Shown: piece after piece, positions 17,638 through 26,329 of the stretch
Position numbering within the stretch: position 1 is the stretch's first letter
Layout: each line of letters begins with the position of its first letter
Assembly: GCA_026991225.1 (NCBI GenBank)
Contig: JALXCB010000122.1
Span: 1-49,233 of the forward strand
DNA: 49,233 nt
Reading direction: 5' to 3'
DNA from: Anaerolineae bacterium
Lineage (GTDB): Bacteria; Chloroflexota; Anaerolineae; J102
Translations under genes and position numbers: made by a program
Notes under the pieces: generated by a model
The model's database searches: none
Seen by the model: only the letters and a program-made list of their open reading frames with translations
What the model was told of the DNA's origin: nothing

Positions 17638-18737
17638 GAAGTCACCTCCTCGCCCAGCGTGCGTTTCAGCCCCTCGTGAATGATCTTGCCATGGCAGATA
17701 TTGATGCCGCGGGCCAGTTCCGGGAATTGGTCGATGGCTTGGTCCAGGCCGTCATTGGCGATGGCCAGGAGATAGGGCAGCGTGGCGTGGGTGAGGGAAT
17801 GGGTGGTGGTGCGGCCCACGACGCTGGTGATATTGGGCACGCAATAATGGATGACGCCCTCTTCGATGTAGGTGGGGTTGCCGTGGGTGGTGGGACGGCT
17901 GGTCTCGGCGCAGCCGCCCTGGTCGATGCTGGCGTCCACGAACAGGCTGCGGGGGCGCATGGTGCGGATGAGCTCGCGAGTGAGGATGACGGGTGTGCGC
18001 TGGCCCGGCACGTACACCGCACCGATGATGGCGTCCGCGAAGCGCACCACCTTGCGCAGGTTATAATCCGTGGCGGCCATGGTCACCCCGCGCCCGGCCA
18101 GACGCCGATTGAGCCGCTCCAGGGCCCGGGCGTTGACGTCGAGCACATAGACCGAGGCGTTGTTGCCCGCCAGGGCCACCGCGGCCTCGGAGCCGAAGGC
18201 GCCCGCGCCCAGAATGACTACTTCGGCCGGGGGCACGGTGGGACAGCCGCTCAGCGCCACGCCCCGCCCGCCGTGATCGTTCTGCATGAACCGGCCCACG
18301 ATCTGAGGCATCATGCGCCCGGCGATGGCGCTCATCCATCGCAGCACGGGCAGAAACCCATCCTCCTGCTGCACGGTTTCCCAGCCGATGGCGCAAGCCC
18401 CGCTGTCCCGCAAAATCTGAATTTTCTGCCGTCGCCCTGCGGCCAGGTGCAAAAACCCCAGCAACACCTGATCATCTCCCAGCAGCGCGAACTCGTCGTT
18501 GGTGGGACGGGCCACCTTAAGCACCATTTGTCCTCGCACCCAGGCCTCTTCGTGGCTATAGACGATTTCTGCGCCCACATTGCGGTAGGCGTCATCATCG
18601 AAGCCGGAGCCCAGCCCGGCGTCGTGTTCGATGAACACGCGATGGCCCGCCCTGGTGAGGGCGTGCACGCCCGACGGCGCCAGGGCCACGCGATATTCAT
18701 GCGGACGCACTTCTTTGGGAATGCTGATATCGGTCAT
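17634..18737 (-). CDS. ald: Alanine dehydrogenase
   Basis: An NAD-dependent enzyme that interconverts L-alanine with pyruvate and ammonia. The N-terminus (ISIPKEVRPHEYRVALAPSGV) and the catalytic Lys/His regions (KVARPTNDE, LGFLHLAA) fit the family. So do the Rossmann motif VVILGAGAFGSEAA, the catalytic Asp in LFVDASIDQGG and the C-terminal TTTHSLTHATLPYLL. I start at MTDISIP, which has a GAAGGAG ribosome site; the frame upstream is repeat DNA. At 367 aa it has the usual length. A relative, the transhydrogenase alpha subunit, lacks this C-terminal pattern. Confidence 0.92.
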   Translation of the reverse strand: MTDISIPKEVRPHEYRVALAPSGVHALTRAGHRVFIEHDAGLGSGFDDDAYRNVGAEIVYSHEEAWVRGQMVLKVARPTNDEFALLGDDQVLLGFLHLAAGRRQKIQILRDSGACAIGWETVQQEDGFLPVLRWMSAIAGRMMPQIVGRFMQNDHGGRGVALSGCPTVPPAEVVILGAGAFGSEAAVALAGNNASVYVLDVNARALERLNRRLAGRGVTMAATDYNLRKVVRFADAIIGAVYVPGQRTPVILTRELIRTMRPRSLFVDASIDQGGCAETSRPTTHGNPTYIEEGVIHYCVPNITSVVGRTTTHSLTHATLPYLLAIANDGLDQAIDQFPELARGINICHGKIIHEGLKRTLGEEVTS

Positions 18738-18759
18738 GGAAACGCTCCTTCGGAGACAG

Positions 18760-19120
18760 TGTTCAGAAAGCAGGCGATACGAGCGATAGCTCGCCGATAC
18801 GGACAAAAATCTCACGCAAAGTCGCCAAGGCGCAAAGGGGAAAGGTAACTGCTAACGTACTCGATTTCAGGCCACAAGAAGCCACGAAGGCTCGAAGTTT
18901 TTCGAAGACACGAAGGGGAAAATAAAGAAAAATACGTCGTGCCTTCGTTTTCTTCGTGTCTTCGTGGCAAAAAGCGGCGGTGCGACCTTAGCAGTTACGG
19001 GGAAAGAAGCGTTTGCAGGTGGCAAGTCAGCTTGCGCAGCTCTACTTGCTACCTGCCACCTGCGACTTGCAAACTTGTCTTGGCGACTCTGCGCCCTGGC
19101 GTGAGATCGATTTTCAAAGC
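18760..19120. repeat. Nested repeat cluster: family D palindrome split by a family 1 element
   Basis: An outer palindrome starts CACGCAAAGTCGCCAAGGCG (about 18810) and closes with CTTGGCGACTCTGCGCCCTG (about 19078). A family 1 element (18845-18998) interrupts it. A further hairpin (GCAGGTGGCAAGTCAG facing TACCTGCCACCTGCGACTTG, 19015-19075) fills its loop. A family C hairpin end lies at 18775-18800. There is no gene here. Confidence 0.8.
18845..18998 (-). mobile_element. MITE-like element, family 1, 154 bp, 8-bp target duplication GGGGAAAG
   Basis: The ends are GTAACTGCTAACGTAC and GACCTTAGCAGTTAC. It is flanked by perfect GGGGAAAG octamers (18837-18844 and 18999-19006). The host sequence is another repeat, so this is a nested, later insertion. 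Orientation is opposite to the copy at 15943. Confidence 0.92.
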
Positions 19121-19125
19121 AATTT

Positions 19126-19635
19126 TCAGTGTTCCGTGCGAGGTGATGGGATTATGCGGATGTCCTCGCCATCCTCGCGGGGCGTTTTGTAAATGTAGAA
19201 AAACGCGTCGGCGTCGAGGACGTGGCGGAGGATGAGGGGCAGGTCGGGCAGCGTGGGAAGTGAGGGAAGCTGGGAGCGGAGAATCCAGTGGGGAACGCCT
19301 TCGGCGTTGCGGGCGTGGAGCTCGCCCGAGACCCGCGCGTGGTAGATGAAGACGATGACGCCCGGCAAATCTTCCACCGCATCGCCAATGAGCAGCCCGC
19401 GCAGGGTGAGCGCGTCCGCATGAAGCCCCGTCTCCTCGGCCAGCTCCCGAGCAGCGGCTTCGATGGGCGTCTCGCCCTGCTCTACATGCCCGCCAGGCGC
19501 GTTATAGAGGCCGGGCCAGAGCCGCTTGTGCTCGGCGCGTTTCAGCAGCAACACGTTTTCCCCGCGGGTGGCGATGACCAGCACGCGGGGAATGAGGGTG
19601 AAGCGGGCGAGATCGACGCCGTAGGGGTTGTTCAT
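19126..19635 (-). CDS. Nudix hydrolase
   Basis: The 169-aa protein contains a full Nudix box, G(HVEQG)E(TPIEAAA)RELAEETGL, preceded by VLVIATRGENVLLLKRA and GLYNAPGG, the classic MutT-like fold. It should cleave a nucleoside diphosphate linked to another moiety. No extra domain is seen and the substrate is unknown. The C-terminal part (WILRSQLPSLPTLPDLPLILRHVLDADAFFYIY) is typical of small housecleaning members. It is complete, in contrast to the truncated Nudix gene at 4155. It lies 87 bp downstream of the metallophosphoesterase gene. Confidence 0.88.
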   Translation of the reverse strand: MNNPYGVDLARFTLIPRVLVIATRGENVLLLKRAEHKRLWPGLYNAPGGHVEQGETPIEAAARELAEETGLHADALTLRGLLIGDAVEDLPGVIVFIYHARVSGELHARNAEGVPHWILRSQLPSLPTLPDLPLILRHVLDADAFFYIYKTPREDGEDIRIIPSPRTEH

Positions 19636-19722
19636 GGGAAGGCGAGGTGCGACGCACCTGACGAATGCGGATCGAAATCAGGAATAGGACTTGATAGGGA
19701 TAGAAGTGCACAATGGGTGCAT

Positions 19723-20394
19723 TCAGATGGAGAGGTGCGTCGTACCTGGCCAGGAAATCCCCACCAGCTCCACCTCCCAGGCGACGTCGTCGAAGAGAAC
19801 GCAGCGGAGGGCGTTGCCATCGCGGGGGACGCCCACGGAGCCCACGCCCACCAAGGTGATGGCGTCCGGGTGAAGTGACATGATGGGGCCGGTCAATCGT
19901 CGGTAATGATTGTCGGGGTCGAGTTGTTGCACGGCCTGGACGTGGGTGTGTCCGTGGAAGAAGACGCGGCGTCCCTGCGCTCCCAGCTCGGCAAAGGCCG
20001 CCCAAACCGCCTTCTCGTCGTGCAGGAGGCTGGGGAAGAGCTGCATCCAGCGGGGGCGGTGTTGGGCCATATAGCGTTGCGTAGCAGCCAGATCCGTGCA
20101 TTCGGGCGGAAAGACGGGGCTGGCGTGGGCCGCCAGCCAGCCTTCGCCCGCGAGCTGCGCGGGCCAGGCCGCGATCTCGGGCTGGCGTTCGGGCGGAAAG
20201 CGGTGAAGCTGGCTCACCTCCCAGTTGCCAAACGTGTGACGGACGGGCAGTGGGTCGAGCAAGGGAAGGGGGCTCGGGCCCAGATCGCCAAGCTGGAGAT
20301 AGACATCCACCTGGCGGGTTGCCAGATAGCTCAAAGCCCGTTCCAGACGGTCGTTGCGATGATGTACGTCGGAGAAAATGGCGTAAACGGTCAT
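19723..20394 (-). CDS. Metallophosphoesterase of the YfcE/MJ0936-like type
   Basis: This 223-aa single-domain calcineurin-like phosphoesterase has metal ligands in order: SDVHHRND (DxH), QLGDLG (GD), FGNWE (GNxE, a variant of GNHD/E) and HGHTH (GHxH). Such proteins hydrolyse phosphodiesters or phosphomonoesters with two metal ions. The Trp in place of His in the GNH motif is shared by some family members. A promoter TTGTTC-17-TAAACT ends 9 nt before the ATG with no ribosome site. Confidence 0.88.
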   Translation of the reverse strand: MTVYAIFSDVHHRNDRLERALSYLATRQVDVYLQLGDLGPSPLPLLDPLPVRHTFGNWEVSQLHRFPPERQPEIAAWPAQLAGEGWLAAHASPVFPPECTDLAATQRYMAQHRPRWMQLFPSLLHDEKAVWAAFAELGAQGRRVFFHGHTHVQAVQQLDPDNHYRRLTGPIMSLHPDAITLVGVGSVGVPRDGNALRCVLFDDVAWEVELVGISWPGTTHLSI

Positions 20395-20403
20395 GCTGTC
20401 TAT

Positions 20404-20432
20404 AGTTTATGCCAGGAAAGGCGTGTGAACAA
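20404..20432 (-). promoter_or_regulatory. Promoter of the metallophosphoesterase gene, near-leaderless
   Basis: On the minus strand TTGTTC (20427-20432), a 17-bp spacer and TAAACT (20404-20409) precede the ATG (20394) by 9 nt. Confidence 0.5.
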
Positions 20433-20454
20433 GGATGAAGATCATACGGCGTGG

Positions 20455-20840
20455 AATCTGTAAATCGGGAAACCGGTAGACCTGTAGACCGGGCGGGGGA
20501 GTGACATGATCCGGTTTCCCGGTTTCCTGGTCTACTGCTTTGAAAATAGAGCCACGAAGGCGCGAAGGAAAGCGAAGGCACGAAGAAAAAAGACTGAAGA
20601 CTAAAGATTATCTGCGGAAATCAGCGTTGCATCTGCGTCATCTGCGTTCTCATTTTCATCAGTATCGGCGCGCCGCCGCGCGTGGTGCCTGCTATGAAAA
20701 TAGGATTCGGGAACGCAGATGATAAAGAAAAAATCTGCGAAAATCATCTGCGAAAATCTGCGATGCGAAGCATCCGTGTCATCTGCGTTCTCATTTTCCT
20801 CGGTATCGGCGCGCGGTCGCTCGTGTCGCCTGTATTCATA
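20455..20840. repeat. Mosaic of palindromic repeats (families F and C) with an 89-bp duplicated block
   Basis: A family F hairpin (AAACCGGTAGACCTGTAGACCG facing CGGTTTCCTGGTCTAC) lies at 20460-20535. Bases 20534-20622 are identical to 26330-26418. Two head-to-tail family C units follow (to about 20690 and to about 20835). They have words such as AAAATCTGCGAAAATCATC and the junction motif TGAAAATAG. From 20840 to 21066 the sequence looks unique and should hold the control region of the next gene; TACAAT at about 20934 is one possible -10. Confidence 0.75.
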
Positions 20841-21066
20841 TCGGTGGATGCATCTGCAATGGGACGGATTCGAATTCGCTGCACACGCGCATTTTTCAGA
20901 CGCCGAAAGTAGCGTTTTCTCGGCGATCTCGATTACAATATGGCCGGATGTCACCGGCCCGTCAACGATCCCTCCATCGCAAGGTGACATCATTTTCATC
21001 ATGTTATGAGGATCCGGTCAATGGCGACTGGATCCCCATTTATCTACTGTCGAGAGATTTGCAATT

Positions 21067-22647
21067 ATGTTCGAAATCACTGGCGCACGTCATATCAACC
21101 GCAAAGAGCTTTTACTGATTCCACGCGTTCCTGTTCCGAAGCAACCCCCGGAGGAGCGCGTTTTTAATTTTCACGAAGTTTATCTGGGATACAACGAGGA
21201 GACGGTCAAGATCGAGGCTTCCCGCTGCATTCAATGCCCCGAACCGCAAGCGTGTCTGACCGCCTGCCCGGTGCACAATGATATCCCTCTGGCCATGTGG
21301 CACACCGCCCGCGGCGAGTTCCTGGATGGCTATCTCGCTTTCCGCAAGCACAGCACCATGTCCGAGGTGTGCGGCCGCGTCTGCCCGCAGGAGCGCCTTT
21401 GCCAGGGATCCTGCGTGGTGGGCGCGTATGAGCCGCCTGTCTATATCGGCAAGGTGGAGTACTTTCTGGCGGATTGGGTGCGCCGCGAGGGGTTATACGA
21501 TGAGATCCTGGATCGGGAACAGCAGCCGCCTACGGGGCGCACAGTGGCCATCGTGGGATCAGGCCCGGCGGGCCTGCACGCAGCCGAGCTGCTGGCGCTG
21601 AAAGGCCATCATGTGGATGTCTACGAGCGCCATCCCAAGCCCGGCGGCCTGCTCATGTACGGCATTCCCGACTTCAAGCTGGAAAAGGACAAGGTCAAGG
21701 GGCTGGTCGAACGGTGCGAGAAGGCGGGCGTGCGGTTCATCTGCAATACGACGGTGAACGAACCCGGCCATCCCCACGTCGAAGACCTGCTCTATGAATA
21801 CGACGCCGTGCTCATCGCCATCGGCGCAGAAATCCCTGCCACCATGGGCACCGAGGGCGAGGACCTGCCCGGCGTGTGGAAATCTCTGGACTTCCTCATC
21901 GCCTTGAACCTGCCTGAGGAAATGTATCCGCCCGGCCTGGAACGCCCTGACATCGAGGGCAAGACGGTCATGGTCGTGGGCGGCGGCGACACGAGCTCCG
22001 ACTGTGTGCGTTCTGCAGTGCGAGCGGGCGCGGGCCGCGTCATCCTCAGCTACCGCCGTTCCGAGGCGGAGATGCCCGGACGGGAAGAGGATCGGCAGTT
22101 CGCCAAGGAGGAGGGTGTGGAATACGAATTCCTCACCCAGCCGGTGCGCTTCATCCCCGGCCCGGACGGGCGTCTGGCCCAGGTGGAGCTGCGTCGTATG
22201 AAGTTGGGCGAGCCCGACAAATCAGGTCGTCGGCGCCCCGTTCCCATCCCCGGCAGTGAGTTCATCACGGATGTGGATATCGCCGTGCTGGCCCTGGGCT
22301 TCTGGCCGGATGAGAAATTCGCCAAAGCCATCCCCAATCTGGAGACGAAACGCTGGGGCGAGATCCTGGTGGATCCTGAGACGGGCATGACTTCTCGCAT
22401 CGGCCTGTGGGCCGCAGGCGATGCCGTGAACGGCGCCGACCTGGTGGTGACGGCCATGGCGAGCGCTCGCAAGGCCGCCGACTCTATTCACGAATACCTG
22501 CTGGAACTGAGCAAGGAATACGAGGATCTGGGCGTCCAGCCGCCGCAGCCGCCCGAGAATCCGCCGGGCCTGGAACTGAGTTGCGCCCAGACGTTCGTGG
22601 TCGTTACGCCCGAGCGACGCCCCGTCAAGCTGGAACGCATCTTCTGA
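21067..22647 (+). CDS. GltD-like NAD(P)H-dependent flavoprotein (glutamate synthase small-subunit family)
   Basis: The N-terminal third holds two cysteine clusters (CIQCPEPQACLTACP and CGRVCPQERLCQGSC) that bind 4Fe-4S centres, as in glutamate synthase beta subunits. A FAD motif (VAIVGSGPAGLHAAE, about residue 159), the motif PGGLLMYGIPDFKLEK and an NADPH site (VMVVGGGDTSSD, about residue 302) follow, then the C-terminal GLWAAGDAVNGADLVVTA. It should pass electrons from NAD(P)H to a partner. No glutamate synthase large subunit is nearby, so NfnB-like or other oxidoreductase partners are possible. A 45-residue C-terminal tail (QPPQPPENPPGLELS) is Pro-rich. The ATG at 21067 has only a weak GAGAG ribosome site. 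Confidence 0.87.
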   Translation: MFEITGARHINRKELLLIPRVPVPKQPPEERVFNFHEVYLGYNEETVKIEASRCIQCPEPQACLTACPVHNDIPLAMWHTARGEFLDGYLAFRKHSTMSEVCGRVCPQERLCQGSCVVGAYEPPVYIGKVEYFLADWVRREGLYDEILDREQQPPTGRTVAIVGSGPAGLHAAELLALKGHHVDVYERHPKPGGLLMYGIPDFKLEKDKVKGLVERCEKAGVRFICNTTVNEPGHPHVEDLLYEYDAVLIAIGAEIPATMGTEGEDLPGVWKSLDFLIALNLPEEMYPPGLERPDIEGKTVMVVGGGDTSSDCVRSAVRAGAGRVILSYRRSEAEMPGREEDRQFAKEEGVEYEFLTQPVRFIPGPDGRLAQVELRRMKLGEPDKSGRRRPVPIPGSEFITDVDIAVLALGFWPDEKFAKAIPNLETKRWGEILVDPETGMTSRIGLWAAGDAVNGADLVVTAMASARKAADSIHEYLLELSKEYEDLGVQPPQPPENPPGLELSCAQTFVVVTPERRPVKLERIF

Positions 22648-22663
22648 CGTTCTGACAGCAACC

Positions 22664-22703
22664 ATGAAAAAAAACGCCCTCCGAGTCGCATGGAGGGCGT
22701 TTC
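22664..22703 (-). terminator. Intrinsic terminator in the convergent gap
   Basis: A stem ACGCCCTCC/GGAGGGCGT with a loop of about 8 nt is followed, on the minus strand, by eight T residues. It best terminates the NERD-like gene reading leftward. On the plus strand only three T residues follow, so it is a weak terminator for the GltD-like gene. Confidence 0.8.
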
Positions 22704-22809
22704 AAAGTCGCTAAGACGCAAAGGGGAAAAAGATGAAAATCCTTAGCGGCCTTTGCGTCTTTGCGTGAGATTTTCGTCGGTATCGGCGAGCTTTCGCTCG
22801 GGCCGCCTG
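22704..22809. repeat. Family D palindrome followed by a family C end
   Basis: TCGCTAAGACGCAAAGG faces CCTTAGCGGCCTTTGCG (about 22705-22770). After it comes the family C tail with hairpin CGAGCTTTCGCTCG (22788-22801). Confidence 0.7.
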
Positions 22810-23598
22810 CTAAATGGGTTCAGCGCCCTGGCTTTCGGCGTAGGCGTCCATCACCTCCACCACCTTTTGCAAGGCGGGCTTGGTAATGGGTTTGGCCTTC
22901 AACTGACTGCGCAGATAGGACTTGAGCTGTTTGTAAGGGATCACGGGGGCGTCGGGATCCTGGACGTGCAGATCCACCTTGTCGTTGGTGAACACAACCA
23001 GCGGTTTGACCGTGATTTTCGCGTCGTCGCCCAGCTGCTCCCGTAGCCACTTCTCCAGCCTTTCAGCATCCATCTGAGCCTCGGCCAATGGTCGCCCGCC
23101 GCTTTCATCGCCGAAGAAGAACAGGATTTTGCGGAGAGAGAAAGGCGTCCTCACCTTGCCATCGACGATATCCACGCGCCCGGCCAGATCCCGGCCTACG
23201 ATGGCGTAAATGCCCGCGGGCCCGACGAACGCCAGGTCGATGGGGCTGGACCACACATAGAGTCGATTGCGATCGTCGAATCCCTTGAGGGCTTTGGCGA
23301 CGACCATGTCGGGGCGGTTGGGCCGGAGGAAACGGCGCATGTAGCTGTTGCCGATCTGGCCCAGGATGAAACCGCCGATGAGCGCGCCCATGGAGAGATA
23401 GAGCCAGCCTCCCCCATAAACCCATTGAACGAAGGGATTTTGGGCCAGCGGATTGCCGGTATCGTTCCATTTCTGGATCATGCCCGGTGCAAAGGAGGCG
23501 AGCATGCCCAGGCCGAGGATGATGAGCCCAGCCATACTCATGCGACGGCCCAGCGTTCCTTTTTTGGCGATGGTTTCGTTGTTTGCGTAAACGCGCAT
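22810..23598 (-). CDS. Membrane protein with a NERD-like cytoplasmic domain
   Basis: The 262-aa protein has two hydrophobic spans (about residues 22-40, GLIILGLGMLASF, and 65-82, LYLSMGALIGGFILGQIG). A soluble domain follows (VVAKALKGFDDRNRLYVWSSPIDLAFVGPAGIYAIVG to LVVFTNDKVDL) that resembles the NERD nuclease-related fold, including the pattern QMDAERLEKWLREQLG. The usual catalytic Lys of NERD proteins is not evident, so nuclease activity is doubtful. Related hypothetical proteins are common in Chloroflexota, as far as I recall. The annotation as NERD-like is by motif and is tentative. It reads toward the intrinsic terminator at 22664-22703. Confidence 0.6.
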   Translation of the reverse strand: MRVYANNETIAKKGTLGRRMSMAGLIILGLGMLASFAPGMIQKWNDTGNPLAQNPFVQWVYGGGWLYLSMGALIGGFILGQIGNSYMRRFLRPNRPDMVVAKALKGFDDRNRLYVWSSPIDLAFVGPAGIYAIVGRDLAGRVDIVDGKVRTPFSLRKILFFFGDESGGRPLAEAQMDAERLEKWLREQLGDDAKITVKPLVVFTNDKVDLHVQDPDAPVIPYKQLKSYLRSQLKAKPITKPALQKVVEVMDAYAESQGAEPI

Positions 23599-23778
23599 AG
23601 GAATTCCTGTTCCGAAAATAGAATTTTAGGGAACGCAGATGACGCAGATTGAAACGGATGAACGCAGATAAAAAATCTGTGAAAATCATCCGCGAAAATC
23701 AGCGTCGCATCCGCGTTATCAGCGTTCTCATTTTGGTCGGTATCAGCGCTGGCGCGCCAGCCGTTGGACTGCACGCTC
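23599..23778. repeat. Family C palindromic repeat
   Basis: Starting with GAAAATAGAATTTTAGGG, words AACGCAGATGACGCAGATTG and AAAATCTGTGAAAATCATCC face GCATCCGCGTTATCAGCG. It resembles the unit at 7033-7201 read on the other strand. Confidence 0.7.
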
Positions 23779-25236
23779 TCAACCGGCGAATTTCTTAACT
23801 ACAAGACAGGCGTTCTGACCGCCCAGGCCGAAGGAGTTGGAGAGGGCGATGTTCACAGGCTGCCTGCGGGCCTCGTTGGGCACATAGTCGAGATCGCACT
23901 CCGGGTCGGGGGTTTCGTAGTTGATGGTGGGATGCAGGAGATCGTGGAAAACGCTGAGCACGCTGACCACGGCCTCGATGGCCCCTGCGCCGCCGAAGGC
24001 GTGACCGATCATCGATTTGGTGGAGTTGATGGCGATGTTGTAGGCGTGTTCGCCAAAAAGTTTCTTGATGGCGTAGGTCTCAGTTTTGTCGTTCAGGCGG
24101 GTGCTGGTGCCATGGGCGTTGATGTAATCCACATCCTTCGGCTCGATCCCGGCATCCTCCAGCGCCCAACGCATGGCGTTCTGCGCCCCCAGCCCTTCGG
24201 GATGGGGCGCGGCCACATGGTAGGCGTCGGCCGAGGCGGAATGGCCGATGACCTCGGCGTAAATGTGGGCGCCGCGGGCCAACGCGTGCTCCAGGTCTTC
24301 GAGGATGAGCGCGGCGCCCCCTTCGCCGATGATGAACCCGTCCCGATTCGCGTCGAAGGGGCGGCTGGCCTTCTCGGGGGGATCGTTGCGGGTGCTGATG
24401 GCTTTCATGGCGGAGAAGCTGGCGAAGAACATGTGGGTGACCAAAGCCTCTACGCCGCCAGCGATGACCACATCGGCGAAACCATGGCGAATGAGCTCCG
24501 CGCCTTCGCCGATAGCCTGGGTGCCTGCGGCGCAAGCGGTGACCACCGTGTTCAGCGGGCCCATGGCGCCGAAGCGTTGGCTGATATGAAAAGCGGGCAT
24601 GTTGGGCAGACCGCCCACGGCCACCATGGGCGCAATGCGATAGCGTCCTCGTTTGGCCGCGTCGGTGATGGCCTGCTGGTAGATCTCGAAACCGCCCAGC
24701 CCCGTGCCGATGACAGTGGCGGTGCGTTCTCCCAGCGACCCATCGGTGGGAAGTCCGGCGTCTTCCAGGGCCTGTTGGGCCATGCCCACCGCGAACTGGG
24801 AGCAGCGAGCCATGCGGCGGGCCTCCTTGCGCGGCAGATATGTCGTGGGATCCCAGTTCTTGACTTCGCCCGCGATGCGGGAGGGATAAGGTGACGCATC
24901 GAACAGGGTCACATAGTCGATGCCCGAGCGACCGGCCACGAGATTCTCCCACATTTCGGAGACATTCTGCCCCACCGCGGTGATGGCTCCCATGCCGGTG
25001 ACCACGACCCGGCGGCGGATGCCTTCTCGGGCCAGGTGGATGGCCTGGTCGATGGCCTCGGCGGAGAGGTTTCTGGTCTTGGCAAGGACTTCTTCTGCAA
25101 TGACCGTGGGTGGGCGATCAGGTTTCTCCAGCGCTTTCAATGTTTCCAGGATCAGTTCCCGCACGGCGGCGGGGGCGTCCTGCAATCGTTTTGCCAGCTC
25201 GATGAGCTGGTCGCGGGATGGGGGGTCAAAAGTCAT
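23779..25236 (-). CDS. fabF: 3-oxoacyl-ACP synthase II with an N-terminal helical extension
   Basis: This condensing enzyme elongates acyl-ACP with malonyl-ACP in fatty acid synthesis. The catalytic Cys lies in VVTACAAGTQAIGEGAE (about residue 234) and the two His in NAHGTSTRLND (about 375) and STKSMIGHAFGGAGA (about 410). The C-terminus is NSFGLGGQNACLVV. The enzyme core starts only at RRRVVVTGMGAITAVG, so about 70 residues precede it. They begin MTFDPPSRDQLIELAKRL and look amphipathic-helical. This extension is unusual for FabF; it might be a docking or oligomerisation segment. The gene overlaps plsX by 4 bp (ATGA), and that overlap supports the distal start. Confidence 0.92.
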   Translation of the reverse strand: MTFDPPSRDQLIELAKRLQDAPAAVRELILETLKALEKPDRPPTVIAEEVLAKTRNLSAEAIDQAIHLAREGIRRRVVVTGMGAITAVGQNVSEMWENLVAGRSGIDYVTLFDASPYPSRIAGEVKNWDPTTYLPRKEARRMARCSQFAVGMAQQALEDAGLPTDGSLGERTATVIGTGLGGFEIYQQAITDAAKRGRYRIAPMVAVGGLPNMPAFHISQRFGAMGPLNTVVTACAAGTQAIGEGAELIRHGFADVVIAGGVEALVTHMFFASFSAMKAISTRNDPPEKASRPFDANRDGFIIGEGGAALILEDLEHALARGAHIYAEVIGHSASADAYHVAAPHPEGLGAQNAMRWALEDAGIEPKDVDYINAHGTSTRLNDKTETYAIKKLFGEHAYNIAINSTKSMIGHAFGGAGAIEAVVSVLSVFHDLLHPTINYETPDPECDLDYVPNEARRQPVNIALSNSFGLGGQNACLVVKKFAG

Positions 25237-26261
25237 GACGCTTTCTCTTGGAGAGAGGCTTGGAGATGAAGCAGGGTTTCGATCTTATGGCGGGTCTCCT
25301 CCAGCACGTCCGCTTCGACGAGACGCCCGGTGGTCTTGAGGGCGTAGTAGATGCTCTCCCGTTTGGACCGTCCATGGGCCACCGTGACAAGCCCATTGAG
25401 TCCCAGAAGCAGGCCGGCCCCATGCTCTTTGTTGGTCAGCCTGTCCAGGGAGGATTGAAAGGCGGGACGGGCCAGCGCCGCGCCGATTTTCGAGCGCGAT
25501 CGGGCCATGAGTTCCTCTTTGAGGGTCTGGAAGATGAAGTTGGCCACCGCTTCCGATTGTTTCACGATCATATTGCCGGTAAAACCATCGGTGACCACGA
25601 CATCCGCCTGTCCCGCCATCATCTCCTTGGGCTCGACGACGCCGATATAGTTGAGATGATTGCGCTGGGCCATGAGCACCTGGGCGGTCTTGATGAGCTG
25701 GTTGCCTTTGCCCACTTCCTCGCCGTTGGCAAGAAAGGCGACGCGCGGCTCCTGGATATCCAGCAGGGGCTTGGCGTAGATGGCGAGCATGTGCGCCCAT
25801 TGCACCAGCCATTCGGGTTTGCAATCGGTGTTGGCCCCCACGTCGCCACAGACGTGGAACCCTTTGGCGTTGGGGAAAGCGACGGTCAACACAGACCGGT
25901 ACACCCCGCGCATCCGCCGAAAAACCATATGGCCCGCGGTAAGCACCGCGCCTGTGTTTCCGACCGAACAAAACGCATCCGCATGGCCATCGCGGACCAG
26001 CTTCATGCCCACGACCATGGGATTGTTTTTTTTGCGACGCACTGCCATGGCGGGCTGCTCATCCATGGCGACGGCGTCGGGCGCGTGCACGATGGGCAGG
26101 TCCAGGCCAGCCGTGTCATATTTTTCGAGTTCCTGGCGGATAGCGGTTTTGTCACCGACCAGGATGACGGTGTGGTTGCCTTCACGGGCGTATTGAACAG
26201 CGCCAGCAACGGTTTCTGCGGGAGCGAAATCGCCGCCCATGGCATCAAGAACCAGTTTCAT
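25233..26261 (-). CDS. plsX: Phosphate acyltransferase PlsX
   Basis: PlsX converts acyl-ACP to acyl-phosphate, the acyl donor for glycerol-3-phosphate acylation in phospholipid synthesis. Hallmarks are the N-terminus MKLVLDAMGGDFAPAETVAGA, GNTGAVLTAGHMVFRRMRGV, CDVGAN-type segment CGDVGANTDCKPEWLVQWA and VTDGFTGNMIVKQSE. I start at MKLVLDAMGG, preceded by GGGAG; the upstream frame is repeat DNA. The coupled plsX-fabF arrangement is common in bacteria and supports both calls. Confidence 0.94.
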   Translation of the reverse strand: MKLVLDAMGGDFAPAETVAGAVQYAREGNHTVILVGDKTAIRQELEKYDTAGLDLPIVHAPDAVAMDEQPAMAVRRKKNNPMVVGMKLVRDGHADAFCSVGNTGAVLTAGHMVFRRMRGVYRSVLTVAFPNAKGFHVCGDVGANTDCKPEWLVQWAHMLAIYAKPLLDIQEPRVAFLANGEEVGKGNQLIKTAQVLMAQRNHLNYIGVVEPKEMMAGQADVVVTDGFTGNMIVKQSEAVANFIFQTLKEELMARSRSKIGAALARPAFQSSLDRLTNKEHGAGLLLGLNGLVTVAHGRSKRESIYYALKTTGRLVEADVLEETRHKIETLLHLQASLQEKAS

Positions 26262-26329
26262 GGGCGACGTCTCCCGAAAGGGTTGGAAAAGGATAGCGTT
26301 TTCAACTGCATGAGTGGGAATGGGAAGAG

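Noticed and set aside
16294-18848. Long plus-strand frames opposite the CoA-transferase and alanine dehydrogenase
   Set aside because: Both are shadows of genes with intact motifs and have no family signature of their own.
20601-21002. Small ORFs in the 20.4-21.0 kb gap
   Set aside because: Their residues are translated repeat words (such as SAFSFSSVSA) that also appear in ORFs at other repeat copies, so they are not genes.
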